Assembly: GCF_026343945.1 (NCBI RefSeq)
Contig: NZ_JAPKNJ010000003.1
Coordinates: 372,001-436,000 of the forward strand
DNA length: 64,000 nt
Source: Kaistia algarum
GTDB lineage: Bacteria > Pseudomonadota > Alphaproteobacteria > Rhizobiales > Kaistiaceae
Direction of reading: 5' to 3'
The notes beneath the pieces were generated by a model. That model made no database searches. It had not been told where the DNA came from and saw nothing but the letters and a program-made list of their open reading frames with translations. The translations under genes were made by a program, and so were the position numbers. How positions within the stretch are numbered: position 1 is the first letter of the stretch; the number at the start of each line of letters is the position of its first letter. This document shows positions 15,720 to 24,036 of the stretch, one piece after another.

Positions 15720-17639
15720 TCACGCCGCGAGGGTCTCCGGCGGGCCGAGATACCGGATCACGAGGCAGGTGATGTCGTCGGATTGCGCGGCGGCGCCGAC
15801 GAATTGCGCGACGGCGTCGGTAACCGAGGCGAGCACGACTTCGACGCTGTCGGTACCCGAACCGCGCAGCGCCTCCTTCAGCCGGCCTTCCGTGAATTCC
15901 TGCCCGCCCTCGTCCATCGCCTCGGAGATGCCGTCCGTATAGAGGAACAGCGTGTCGCCGGGCGTTAGCTGAAGGCTGCGCTCGGCGTAAGCCATGTCGG
16001 ACATGACGCCGAGGGCCATACCGCCGGTACGGGGAACTTCCACGACATCGCCATCGGCGCGGCGCACGGCAAGCGGCGGGTTGTGGCCGCCATTGGAATA
16101 GGCGAGTTCGCCCGTCCTGGAATCGAGGATGCCATAGAAGGCGGTGACGAACAGCTCCATTGGGTTCTGCGAGCACAGGATGTTGTTGGAGCGGGCGAGG
16201 CAGAGGCCGGGCGAAGCGCTCTCGCGGGCGCTCGCCTGAAGCACGGTGCGCGAGATCGCCATGAAGAATGCGGCAGGCACGCCCTTGCCGGAGACGTCTG
16301 CGATGACGATGCCGAGTCGATGATCGTCGAGCGCGAAGAAATCGTAGAAATCGCCGCCCATCTCGCGTGCTGGCAGCATCGAGGCGGTGCCGCTATAGGC
16401 GGGGTCGGCGGGCAACGACTGCGGCAGCATCGCCGCCTGCAGCGAGCGCGCGGCGGCAAGCTCGGCCTCGACGCGGCGGGCCGATTCCTCCAGCAGATGG
16501 TTCTTGTGCTCCAGCTCCAGCGTTCGGGCTCGCACCAGTTGCTCCAGATGCTCCTCGCGCCGCTGCACCTCGATCGCCATGTGGCGGAAGATGCGGGCCA
16601 GTCGCCCGAGTTCATCGGGATGAGCCGCGAGCGCGTCGAGGCTGGCGGGATCGAAGGTGCGGGTATCGATTTCGCGCGCGGCCCGCGTCATCGCCTCAAC
16701 CGGGCGCGCGATGCGACGCGCCGATGCGACGGCGAGGGTAACGCCGATCGCGATGACGATCAGGCACGCGCCGATGCCGTAGAGCAGCAAATTCTCCAGC
16801 AGCTGGTTGAGCCGCTTGTTCGACATCTCGATGATGGCGGCGCCGATGACGATGCCGGCGAGATCGTGGATGGGTGCTGCTACCCAGAAATGCCCGGCGC
16901 GAATGGCCGAGCTGGGCGCGCCGGTCGCGATCGCCGCAGTGGTGAGGTCGTCGTAGATCTCGCCGGATAGCTGCGGGCCGGCCGAGGCGAGCAGCTTCTG
17001 CGTATCGTCGACGACGCGGATCGAGATGATGTTGTCGTGGTCGATCAGTTCGCGCATCAGCACGGGAACGCTGTTCGCTTCCTTGACAGCATCCAGCGCC
17101 GCGACCGGTTGGCCGACGACCAGCACGCGATGGCCGGCGGCACGCACGCCGACATAGTGGACGCCGTCGACCGCCGGGCCGAAATCGGCGCTGTAGCGCT
17201 CGCCCGAGGTCAGCTCCGCCAGCGCCTGGCGCGACAGTGCCGCCGGGACCTCCTCGCCGCGGATGACGGCGCTGTAGCCGCCGATCGAGCTGGCGACGAC
17301 GCTGAGCTTGTCATCGATCAGCCAGATCGAATCGAGGCCGCCACGGGCGACGATCTCGGCGAGACGATTGCTCAGATCGGAGGGTACCGGGTCCTCGATA
17401 TGGTTCGCGGTCAGGGCGAGCGACGTCAGTATGTCGCTGACTACCGCATCGGTTTCCTCAAGCGACACCTCGGTCAGGCGGGCGCTCTCGGCAATGATGC
17501 GGGCGACGACCGCCGCCTGGCCTTCGGCCTGCGCGACGAGCGCCCGGCGGCCGAGCAGGCCGAAGACGACGCTGGTCACCAGGATCGCCAGGGCCATCGA
17601 GATCGCGGTGGTCAGGACGAGACGGCGCGTAAGCGTCAC
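15720..17639 (-). CDS. Membrane-anchored SpoIIE-type PP2C phosphatase with an extracytoplasmic sensor
   Basis: A 639-residue sensor phosphatase. A first membrane helix (about 7-29) is followed by a periplasmic sensor of roughly 240 residues that looks Cache-like, a second helix (about 284-307), a HAMP linker, a coiled coil near 355-400 and a PP2C/SpoIIE domain from about 396. Metal-binding acidic motifs are present: GGDFYD (Asp430), ADVSGKG, YTDGISEAMD and QSDDIT. It should dephosphorylate an STAS partner, most simply the one encoded next door. The GTG start overlaps the stop of the permease-RsbW gene (GTGA), so the two are translationally coupled. The ligand is unknown. Confidence 0.92.
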   Translation of the reverse strand: MTLTRRLVLTTAISMALAILVTSVVFGLLGRRALVAQAEGQAAVVARIIAESARLTEVSLEETDAVVSDILTSLALTANHIEDPVPSDLSNRLAEIVARGGLDSIWLIDDKLSVVASSIGGYSAVIRGEEVPAALSRQALAELTSGERYSADFGPAVDGVHYVGVRAAGHRVLVVGQPVAALDAVKEANSVPVLMRELIDHDNIISIRVVDDTQKLLASAGPQLSGEIYDDLTTAAIATGAPSSAIRAGHFWVAAPIHDLAGIVIGAAIIEMSNKRLNQLLENLLLYGIGACLIVIAIGVTLAVASARRIARPVEAMTRAAREIDTRTFDPASLDALAAHPDELGRLARIFRHMAIEVQRREEHLEQLVRARTLELEHKNHLLEESARRVEAELAAARSLQAAMLPQSLPADPAYSGTASMLPAREMGGDFYDFFALDDHRLGIVIADVSGKGVPAAFFMAISRTVLQASARESASPGLCLARSNNILCSQNPMELFVTAFYGILDSRTGELAYSNGGHNPPLAVRRADGDVVEVPRTGGMALGVMSDMAYAERSLQLTPGDTLFLYTDGISEAMDEGGQEFTEGRLKEALRGSGTDSVEVVLASVTDAVAQFVGAAAQSDDITCLVIRYLGPPETLAA

Positions 17640-18787
17640 GAGACCGACCCGCCGCTTTTCGTGCCGGAACGACGCATCACGAGCCGGATCTCGTTGCGCC
17701 CCTCGTGGCGGTGATAGAAGGCCTCGTCGATCATGTTGGTCACCAGATGGATGCCGAGGCCGCCAATGGCGCGATCCTCGACCGAGGCGTCGACAGCGGG
17801 CCGCGGCGCATCGCGGAACGGATCGAAGGCGGGGCCGGCGAAGCTGAGCTCGACGGCGACGTGGCTGGGATCCTGGCGGATCTCGACCCGGATCGGATCG
17901 TCGCCTGCCTGGCCATATTTGACGACATTGGTGACGAGTTCCTCGATTGCGAGGGACAGGCGGAAGAGCGCGCCGGGATCGAGGCTGTCGGCGCAGCCTG
18001 CCTCCAGCCTCTCCTGGATCGCTGCGACCGATTCGGGCGCCACCGGCACCTCGAAACGTTCGCCGGGGGTCGTGCCAGCATCCACCGCCGCATCTCCAAG
18101 GGGCAACGCCGCCAGCACGGATTCGGCCGCCGCCGGCGTGGCCGGCGCTGCCCTGACGCCGACCTCGGAGCCGGCGCGCCGTCCAAGGCGGAGTCTTGCA
18201 TAGCCGAGCAGGCGCGCCAATGGCCAGCAGAAGACCAGGAACCAGAGCATGACATAGAGATAGACGGCGAGGATCGCGCGCGGGTCGCCGATCGCCGCGA
18301 TCACCGTGTTGGCGCGCTGAACGATTTCCGGCACGCCGATCACCGAGGCCGTCGACGAGGCCATGACGATGATGAGGAAATAGGTCGTCCAGGCGGGCAC
18401 GAAATACAGTGCCTCGACCCGTTCGCCGCGCTGCAAATGGCGCAGCGCCTGGAGGGCGTTGTCGGAAACGAAGCCGGTGACGGCGACGGAAAGGGCGAGC
18501 GAGGCCTTGAACCAGCCGGGCAGGGTAAGCTCGAACGATCCGAACGCGACGGAGGCCGGCAGCAGATAGGCGAGGTAGTAGATGAGCACGAAGGTCGGCG
18601 GCACGCGGGCGGCGGCTGTCAGCGCACCCGCCCATCGGGCGCCCGCGAGGCGGCGGCGGGCGAGCCAATAGCCGGCCGGCGTCCCGATCCCCATGGTGAC
18701 GAGCGAAATGAGGATGTTCCACAGGAAGCCGACGGCCAGAAACGGCGTCCAGGCCCAGAGCGCGAGCAGGGTGTCGCTGGTGCTCAT
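17636..18787 (-). CDS. Amino-acid-type ABC permease fused to an RsbW-like (HATPase_c_2) domain
   Basis: A 383-residue protein. Residues 10-200 are an inner-membrane domain of the HisM/GlnP permease family (ASSTASVIGVPEIVQRAN matches the family region). Residues about 245-375 form an RsbW-like GHKL domain with N-box IEELVTNVVKYG (Glu283, Asn287) and G2-box GGLGIHLV (342-349). The G1 Asp is replaced: the segment reads SFAGPAFDP. The EAA loop that normally contacts an ABC ATPase is shortened to GERVEALYFVP, and no ATPase gene is near. The ATG at 18787 overlaps the upstream stop (ATGA). I infer a sensor-type membrane anchor for a partner-switching kinase or STAS-binding module rather than a normal importer subunit. 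Confidence 0.88.
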   Translation of the reverse strand: MSTSDTLLALWAWTPFLAVGFLWNILISLVTMGIGTPAGYWLARRRLAGARWAGALTAAARVPPTFVLIYYLAYLLPASVAFGSFELTLPGWFKASLALSVAVTGFVSDNALQALRHLQRGERVEALYFVPAWTTYFLIIVMASSTASVIGVPEIVQRANTVIAAIGDPRAILAVYLYVMLWFLVFCWPLARLLGYARLRLGRRAGSEVGVRAAPATPAAAESVLAALPLGDAAVDAGTTPGERFEVPVAPESVAAIQERLEAGCADSLDPGALFRLSLAIEELVTNVVKYGQAGDDPIRVEIRQDPSHVAVELSFAGPAFDPFRDAPRPAVDASVEDRAIGGLGIHLVTNMIDEAFYHRHEGRNEIRLVMRRSGTKSGGSVS

Positions 18788-20385
18788 CGGGAAAGATAAC
18801 GCCGCTCGAACCACGTGAAGGCGTGCGCGACGGCGAGCACGATGGCGATGTAGCAGGCCAGCAGCACGTTCATCATAACGGCGGCGTTGCCATAGTCGGC
18901 CGCGATATTGGTGCTGACATGGACGAGTTCGGGGACGGCGATGGCGCTGGCCATGGCCGTTGCCTTCACGACATTGATGCAGCTTCCCATGACGGCGGGA
19001 TGCGAGAGGGCAGCGATGCGCTTCAGCCGGTGCGGCATAGTCGGGGCGATGGTCGCCGCCGCCTCGGCAATGGCGGCGGCGTTGGCGGCGCCGGCATAGA
19101 GCGAGAGCACTGTGGCTGCCGTCAGGAAAGAGCTTAGCGTCAGGCCGTGCGCGGCAATCAGCGAGCCAAGGCCGAAGAAGACGACATAGAGCTGCAGCAG
19201 GGGCGGCGTCATGCGGAGCAGGGTCACGGCGAGGCGGACCAGCGGTGTTGCGATGGGCACCCGCGCCCGTAGTGCCGCTGCGCCGGCCGTGCCGACGGCG
19301 AGGCTGCCGAAAAGTACGGAGAGGGCGAGGGCGACCGTGACGCCAAGTCCGCGCAGGATCGCGGCGCCGTCAAAGGGGTCGTAGAACGGCGTCAGGTCGA
19401 TGCCAAGGCTATCACGCAGCGACAGGGCCAGACCGGCGAGGCCATAGAGCTGGCGCGCCTCGATCAATTTCAATTCGCGGCAGGCTGTCGGCCACGCGCC
19501 ATCGTCCTGACGGTGGCAGATCGGCTTGCCATCGGCGCCGACTGCCGACCAGAGCGTCTTGGCCTCACGCAGATAGGCCGAGGGCGGCAGCTTCCATTTT
19601 GCTTCGAGATCAAGGAGATGGCCGTCTCGAAGCCATTCGGCAATCCTGTCTTCGACCAGCGTCGCGAGGCTCCCATCGCTGGCAACCGCGACCGCCCAGG
19701 GTGAGACGAAATCGGCGGGCAGCAGGCGATAGCCTTCCCACGCGCCGGTCGCGACCAGGTGCTGGAGCGCTGCCTCGTCATAAAGGAAGCCCTCGCAGCC
19801 GCGATCGCGCAGGGCGAGTTCCGCGTCGCGGACATTGCCGAAGGCGCGGACATCGGCGAGCAGCCGCGCGGTCGCGAGGCGGTTCCAGAGCGCACCCTGC
19901 ACGGCGCAGAGCGTCCGGCCGCGAATATCGGCCCAATCGCGGATCGGGCTCGCTTCCGGGACGAGGATGCTGGCGCCGCCGCCATAATAGCCGGGCTCGG
20001 CCATATGAACGAGGCGGCGACGGTCGAGCGTGTCGCCCAGCGTCGCCACCAGAATGTCGACCTCGCCCGCGGCAAGTTTCTGCAACCGGTTGGCGCTGGT
20101 AACCGGGACGAGGCGCAGCTTCGCACCGACGGCCTCCGCGAGGCCGGTGGCGACATCGACGTCGTAGCCGACCGTATTGCCCGCAGCGTCGCGGAAGCCG
20201 AAAGGCTCGTAGTCGGTCTTGACGCCCGCGACCAGTTCGCCGCGCTGGCGGATGTCGTCGAGCCGGTCGGCATGGGCCGGAGCCGCAAGGAGGCCAGCGA
20301 GAAGCGTGAGGCCCAGCAGCATCCACGCACGAACCTCAAAGGCCGTCGATTTCTCCTTCGGCGCAGATGGGCGCGGATGCGGCAA
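18784..20385 (-). CDS. Periplasmic amino-acid-binding domain fused to an ABC permease domain
   Basis: A 533-residue fusion. A signal sequence (MLLGLTLLAGLLAAPAHA, ending near residue 39) is followed by an SBP_bac_3 domain (about 45-275: LDDIRQRGELVAGV, YDVDVATGLAEAVG, ILVATLGDT) and by a HisM-type permease domain from about 335. In the permease part the EAA box with its neighbouring glycine, present in working permeases, seems deleted: AEAAATIAPTMPHRLKRIA runs straight into the next helix. The start is uncertain: TTG at 20385 has GAGG 9 bases upstream; GTG at 20334 gives a more typical signal peptide but its GAGG is only 3 bases away. It is the first gene of the operon with the permease-RsbW and SpoIIE genes. 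Confidence 0.85.
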   Translation of the reverse strand: MPHPRPSAPKEKSTAFEVRAWMLLGLTLLAGLLAAPAHADRLDDIRQRGELVAGVKTDYEPFGFRDAAGNTVGYDVDVATGLAEAVGAKLRLVPVTSANRLQKLAAGEVDILVATLGDTLDRRRLVHMAEPGYYGGGASILVPEASPIRDWADIRGRTLCAVQGALWNRLATARLLADVRAFGNVRDAELALRDRGCEGFLYDEAALQHLVATGAWEGYRLLPADFVSPWAVAVASDGSLATLVEDRIAEWLRDGHLLDLEAKWKLPPSAYLREAKTLWSAVGADGKPICHRQDDGAWPTACRELKLIEARQLYGLAGLALSLRDSLGIDLTPFYDPFDGAAILRGLGVTVALALSVLFGSLAVGTAGAAALRARVPIATPLVRLAVTLLRMTPPLLQLYVVFFGLGSLIAAHGLTLSSFLTAATVLSLYAGAANAAAIAEAAATIAPTMPHRLKRIAALSHPAVMGSCINVVKATAMASAIAVPELVHVSTNIAADYGNAAVMMNVLLACYIAIVLAVAHAFTWFERRYLSR

Positions 20386-20523
20386 GGACGGAACCTCATG
20401 CGGGATGCGCGACCGATTGGCCGTGGACAGCGGGTGGCGGATCGCACCATTCTATGGAGCGAGTCCTGCCGAAACGACAATGGGCGGCTGGATGGTTGAG
20501 CGCTTCCGGGAGGATTTTGCGTC
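20386..20523. promoter_or_regulatory. Divergent promoter region of the SBP-permease and SBP genes
   Basis: A 138-base gap between two genes transcribed away from each other, both coding for amino-acid-binding proteins. Shared control is likely from position alone. No clear dyad was found. Confidence 0.4.
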
Positions 20524-21399
20524 GTGATCGAGCGTCTGCTTCGCCGGCTGGCGGTTTTCGCCGCTTTGCTGCTGCTGCCTGCCGCGGCGCTGGCAGGCGT
20601 GCTCGACCGCGTCGCCGAGACCGGCGTACTCAAGGCCGGGACGCGCGCCGACGCGGTTCCGTTCGCCTTCGCCGATCCGGGCGGCAAGCCGATCGGCTTT
20701 TCGGTCGATCTTCTGGAAGCGATCCGCGCTGCCACGGCGGCGCGCCTCGGCCGGTCGGTCGAGCTTCAGGTCTCGACAATCACGCCGGCCGACCGGCTGC
20801 AGCGCGTGCAATCGGGCGAGCTCGACATCGTCTGCGAGATCACGACGCCGACCTGGGAGCGCGAAAAGATCGTCGATTTCTCCGTGCCCTTCTTCCGCGA
20901 CGGCACGCGTATCCTCGCCTTCCGGGAAACGCTGCGGACCACGCCCGATCCGAAGGACATGCTGATCGGCGTCGGCGAGGGAACGACGACGGCGGGTATC
21001 CTCAACGATGCGCTGCCGGGTGTGCGCACCAAGAGCTATCCAACCATGGATGCGGCTTTCGCGGCGCTCGGCCGCGGCGAGGTGCAGGGCGTCGCCAATA
21101 TCGGCGTCATCCTGCTCGGCCTCTCCCGCAAGCTCGAGCCGAACCGCAGCGTCGTGCTGCTGCCACGCTCGCGGCCCTATGGCAACGAAGCAATGGCCTG
21201 CGTCCTGCCGCAGAACGACAGCGCCTGGCGCGATCTGGTCAATAGAACCATCGTCGACCTGATGGAGGGCCTCGAGGACTATGAAGGCCCCTATATGGAC
21301 ATTCACGAGAAATGGTTCGGTCGTGAGGGCGTCATGGCCTATCCGCTCGACCGCTCGACGAGGGACTACCTGCTGCAGTCGAACATCTGGGCGCGGTAG
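20524..21399 (+). CDS. Amino-acid ABC transporter substrate-binding protein (SBP_bac_3)
   Basis: A 291-residue secreted binding protein. The GTG start gives a short basic n-region (IERLLRRL), a hydrophobic core and a cleavage site after ALAG near residue 25. The mature part follows the SBP_bac_3 family: LDRVAETGVLKAGTR, IGFSVDLLEAI, LQRVQSGELDIVCE, DFSVPFFRDGTRILA. The family binds polar amino acids or related organic acids in the periplasm. It is divergent from the SBP-permease fusion, so it may deliver a second ligand to that membrane complex, or serve an importer elsewhere. No cognate ATPase or ordinary permease is adjacent. Confidence 0.88.
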   Translation: MIERLLRRLAVFAALLLLPAAALAGVLDRVAETGVLKAGTRADAVPFAFADPGGKPIGFSVDLLEAIRAATAARLGRSVELQVSTITPADRLQRVQSGELDIVCEITTPTWEREKIVDFSVPFFRDGTRILAFRETLRTTPDPKDMLIGVGEGTTTAGILNDALPGVRTKSYPTMDAAFAALGRGEVQGVANIGVILLGLSRKLEPNRSVVLLPRSRPYGNEAMACVLPQNDSAWRDLVNRTIVDLMEGLEDYEGPYMDIHEKWFGREGVMAYPLDRSTRDYLLQSNIWAR

Positions 21400-21408
21400 C
21401 AGCGCTCG

Positions 21409-22572
21409 TCAGGCGATTCCCGCCACCGCCAGCAGCCGCCGCATTCGTTCCGTTGCCATTTCCGGATTGGCGAGGCAGCGCGCCTGGTCGGCGAGGCGAA
21501 AGAGTTCGGCGAAGTGCGGGATCGAGCGGGCGCTCTGCTGGCCGCCGGCCATCAGGAAATGCTCCTGGTGGCCATTGAGCCAGGCGAGGAAGACCACGCC
21601 GGTCTTGTAGAAGCGCGTCGGCGCCTTGAAGATGTGGCGTGACAGCGGCACGGTCGGGCCAAGCAATTCGCGGAACGAGGCTGCGTCGCCGGCCGCGAGG
21701 CGGGTCAAAGCCAGCGAAGCGGCCGGCGCGATGGGGTCGAAAATGCCGAGCAGGGCATGGGAGTAACCGGCCTCGTCCCCGGCGATCAGTTCGGCATAGT
21801 TGAAATCATCGCCGGTATACATCTTGACGCCCGCGGGAAGGCGGCGGCGCAGCGCGATCTCCTTTTCGGCAGATAGCAGCGAGATCTTGATGCCGTCGAC
21901 CTTGCCGACATGGCTCTGGATCAGCGCCAGCACCGTTTCCATTGCGGCGAGATGGTCGCTCGTGCCCCAATAGCCGGCAAGGTCCGGATCGAACATCTCG
22001 CCGAGCCAGTGCAGGACGACCGGTTCGCGGACGCCCTCAAGGATGCGGCCATAGACGCGCAGATAATCGTCCGGCGATGTCGCCGCCCTCGCCAGCGCGC
22101 GGCTGGCCATCAGGATGATCCGCCCGCCCGCCGCCTCGATCGCCTCGATCTGCGTCTCATAGGCGGCGATCACCTGATCGATGGTGACATCGGGGGAGGG
22201 GGCGAGCTGGTCGGTGCCCGCCCCACAGGCGATGACCGCGCCGGGGCGGGTGCGGGCCTCGGCGATCGCCCGCTTCGAGAGTTCCAGCGCATTTTCCCAG
22301 GAGAGGCCCATGCCGCGCTGCGCGGTATCCATCGCCTCGGCGACGCCGAAGCCGAGATCCCACAGATGATGGCGGAAGGCGAGCGTCCGTTCCCAGTCGA
22401 AGGCGATGTCGAGCGAGGGGTCGTTGTTGGCGAAAGGATCGACCACTACATGCGCCGCCGCATAGGCGACGCGGTTGAACACGGGCTTCCCGGTTGGCGC
22501 CGGCAAGGGCTCGCCGCGGAGTTCATAGCGCTCGAGGCCGCCGCTTGTCGTGGGCAGGACGATGGAGGTCAT
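21409..22572 (-). CDS. Dihydrodipicolinate synthase family protein (DUF993 type)
   Basis: A 387-residue protein that I recognise as the DUF993 branch of the aldolase-like TIM barrels (VNRVAYAAAHVV-type N-terminus, FDWERTLAFRHHLWDLGFGVAEAMDTAQRG region, VKMYTGDDFNY). The family is annotated by similarity to dihydrodipicolinate synthase but its reaction is not known to me. The ATG at 22572 follows GGAGAGGAAACCC, so the in-frame codon 21 bases upstream is rejected. A TetR-type palindrome lies about 50 bases upstream of the start at 22621-22642, and a TetR gene lies 2 kb away. In related genomes such genes sit near Gfo/Idh enzymes; here none is adjacent. Confidence 0.8.
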   Translation of the reverse strand: MTSIVLPTTSGGLERYELRGEPLPAPTGKPVFNRVAYAAAHVVVDPFANNDPSLDIAFDWERTLAFRHHLWDLGFGVAEAMDTAQRGMGLSWENALELSKRAIAEARTRPGAVIACGAGTDQLAPSPDVTIDQVIAAYETQIEAIEAAGGRIILMASRALARAATSPDDYLRVYGRILEGVREPVVLHWLGEMFDPDLAGYWGTSDHLAAMETVLALIQSHVGKVDGIKISLLSAEKEIALRRRLPAGVKMYTGDDFNYAELIAGDEAGYSHALLGIFDPIAPAASLALTRLAAGDAASFRELLGPTVPLSRHIFKAPTRFYKTGVVFLAWLNGHQEHFLMAGGQQSARSIPHFAELFRLADQARCLANPEMATERMRRLLAVAGIA

Positions 22573-22620
22573 GGGTTTCCTCTCCCTCTCCAAGATCGGA
22601 CGGTTCGGCCCGTCCGCTAA

Positions 22621-22642
22621 TTTGTAACTATATGGTTACAAA
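22621..22642. promoter_or_regulatory. TetR-type operator upstream of the DUF993 gene
   Basis: Perfect 8-base arms TTTGTAAC and GTTACAAA around TATATG. The GTAAC-N6-GTTAC pattern is common among TetR-family operators. It lies 49 bases upstream of the DUF993 start, where a repressor would block transcription. The TetR gene at 23966-24718 is the nearest candidate regulator. Confidence 0.65.
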
Positions 22643-22824
22643 TGTCGTGCTCCGACGTCAAGCGCCCCGCCCATGTCAGTTGCGAGGCAATGTTCCTTTG
22701 GTTGTGGAAGAAGAGACGGAAATAGTTTGCCTCCTCATCAGTTTACAGGAGCAATGCCTTGATCTAACAATCGAGAGCGTAGTGTTGTTCGTGCGTCCGC
22801 CCAGACACCTATTCCAGGCATCCA

Positions 22825-24036
22825 GTGGCACGGATATTTCTGCATATCGGGACCGAGAAAACCGGGACCACGACTCTGCAAGCCTTCCTGACCGCCAATG
22901 AGGCGGCGTTGGCTCGCAACGACTTGACCTATCTTTCTGATGAGAGCCGGCCCTATTTCGAGCGCATCGCCCATGGGCCGCTGGCGGCCTGCCTGATGGC
23001 GGAGCGGGCGGAATTCATCAGCGATGGCAAGCATCAGCCAGCCGAATTCGTGCTCGATGTACTGCGCCGGGACATCGATCGTGGCGGGCGGGACGTCATT
23101 CTGTCCTGCGAGCAGTTTTCCTCGCGCATCACGAGCGCTGCCGCGCTGCGACGCCTCGCCGATGCCTTGGCCGACCATGACGTTACCGTCGTCTGCTACC
23201 TGCGTCGCCAGGATGAACTTGCGATTGCGGCCTATACGACCGCCGTGCGGTGCGGCCGACAGACCCCACTCTCCATCGAGGAGATCCTCGACGGCGGTTG
23301 GTACTATGACTTTCGCCGAATGCTGGCGCTCTGGGCCGCAGTGTTCGGCGCCGAGAACCTGATCGTCCGCCCCTATGACGTCGCGAGCCTGCACGGACAG
23401 GACATCCGCCGGGATTTCCTGAGGATTGTCGGCATCGACGGCGCGACGGACTTCACGTTCGGCGAGGACCGGAATCGGTCGCTCGATGCGCGGCAGGTCG
23501 AGGTTCTGCGCCTTCTGAACCAGACGTTGCCATGCCCCGAGGATAGCGGGCCGCACGCCTTCCAGCATGCCAACCGCCTGCGGGATCTGGTCGATACGCA
23601 TCTGCCGCGCGGCGAGCCGCTGCACCAATTGCTCGGCGCGGAGGAGCGACGTGTCATCATGGCGCGCTATGACGAGGGAAATCGCGAGATCGAGGCGACC
23701 TATATGGCACCGGCTGCCCTGGTGAACTGGTTCGCTCCCATGGAGGCCGACGAGGGGGTGGCGATCCGGCCGGTCGAGCCGATCGAACTGGCGGCGGTAG
23801 TGACAGCTATCGCCGCCCACCTTGCCGATCGGACGGCCGAAGTGGAGGATCTCCGGCTGGCGCTGCAACGCCCTCGCCGACGCGATGCCGTCAGACATTT
23901 TCTCCGCTCGATACGCAGGACTGCGGCGTTGTCGGTGTTGTTTGCGCTGTTGCTTGATCCGATGATCAGCCTTTGGGGGGTGATGCTGGATTTCGGCGCT
24001 GCCGAAGCGTTGGGCTTGGCGCAGTTGTTGAACTGA
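22825..24036 (+). CDS. Sulfotransferase-like P-loop protein
   Basis: A 403-residue protein. The N-terminus HIGTEKTGTTTLQ (residues 7-19) is the 5'-phosphosulfate-binding loop of sulfotransferases that use PAPS, and a second conserved stretch (VTVVCYLRRQDELAIAAY) fits the 3'-phosphate-binding strand-helix with Arg. The C-terminal 60 residues are basic and end with a hydrophobic segment that may touch the membrane. Start is a GTG directly before the P-loop; no strong ribosome-binding site is seen. The acceptor is unknown; polysaccharide or lipid sulfation is possible, given a glycosyltransferase gene nearby. The last 71 bases overlap the end of the convergent TetR gene. Confidence 0.72.
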   Translation: MARIFLHIGTEKTGTTTLQAFLTANEAALARNDLTYLSDESRPYFERIAHGPLAACLMAERAEFISDGKHQPAEFVLDVLRRDIDRGGRDVILSCEQFSSRITSAAALRRLADALADHDVTVVCYLRRQDELAIAAYTTAVRCGRQTPLSIEEILDGGWYYDFRRMLALWAAVFGAENLIVRPYDVASLHGQDIRRDFLRIVGIDGATDFTFGEDRNRSLDARQVEVLRLLNQTLPCPEDSGPHAFQHANRLRDLVDTHLPRGEPLHQLLGAEERRVIMARYDEGNREIEATYMAPAALVNWFAPMEADEGVAIRPVEPIELAAVVTAIAAHLADRTAEVEDLRLALQRPRRRDAVRHFLRSIRRTAALSVLFALLLDPMISLWGVMLDFGAAEALGLAQLLN

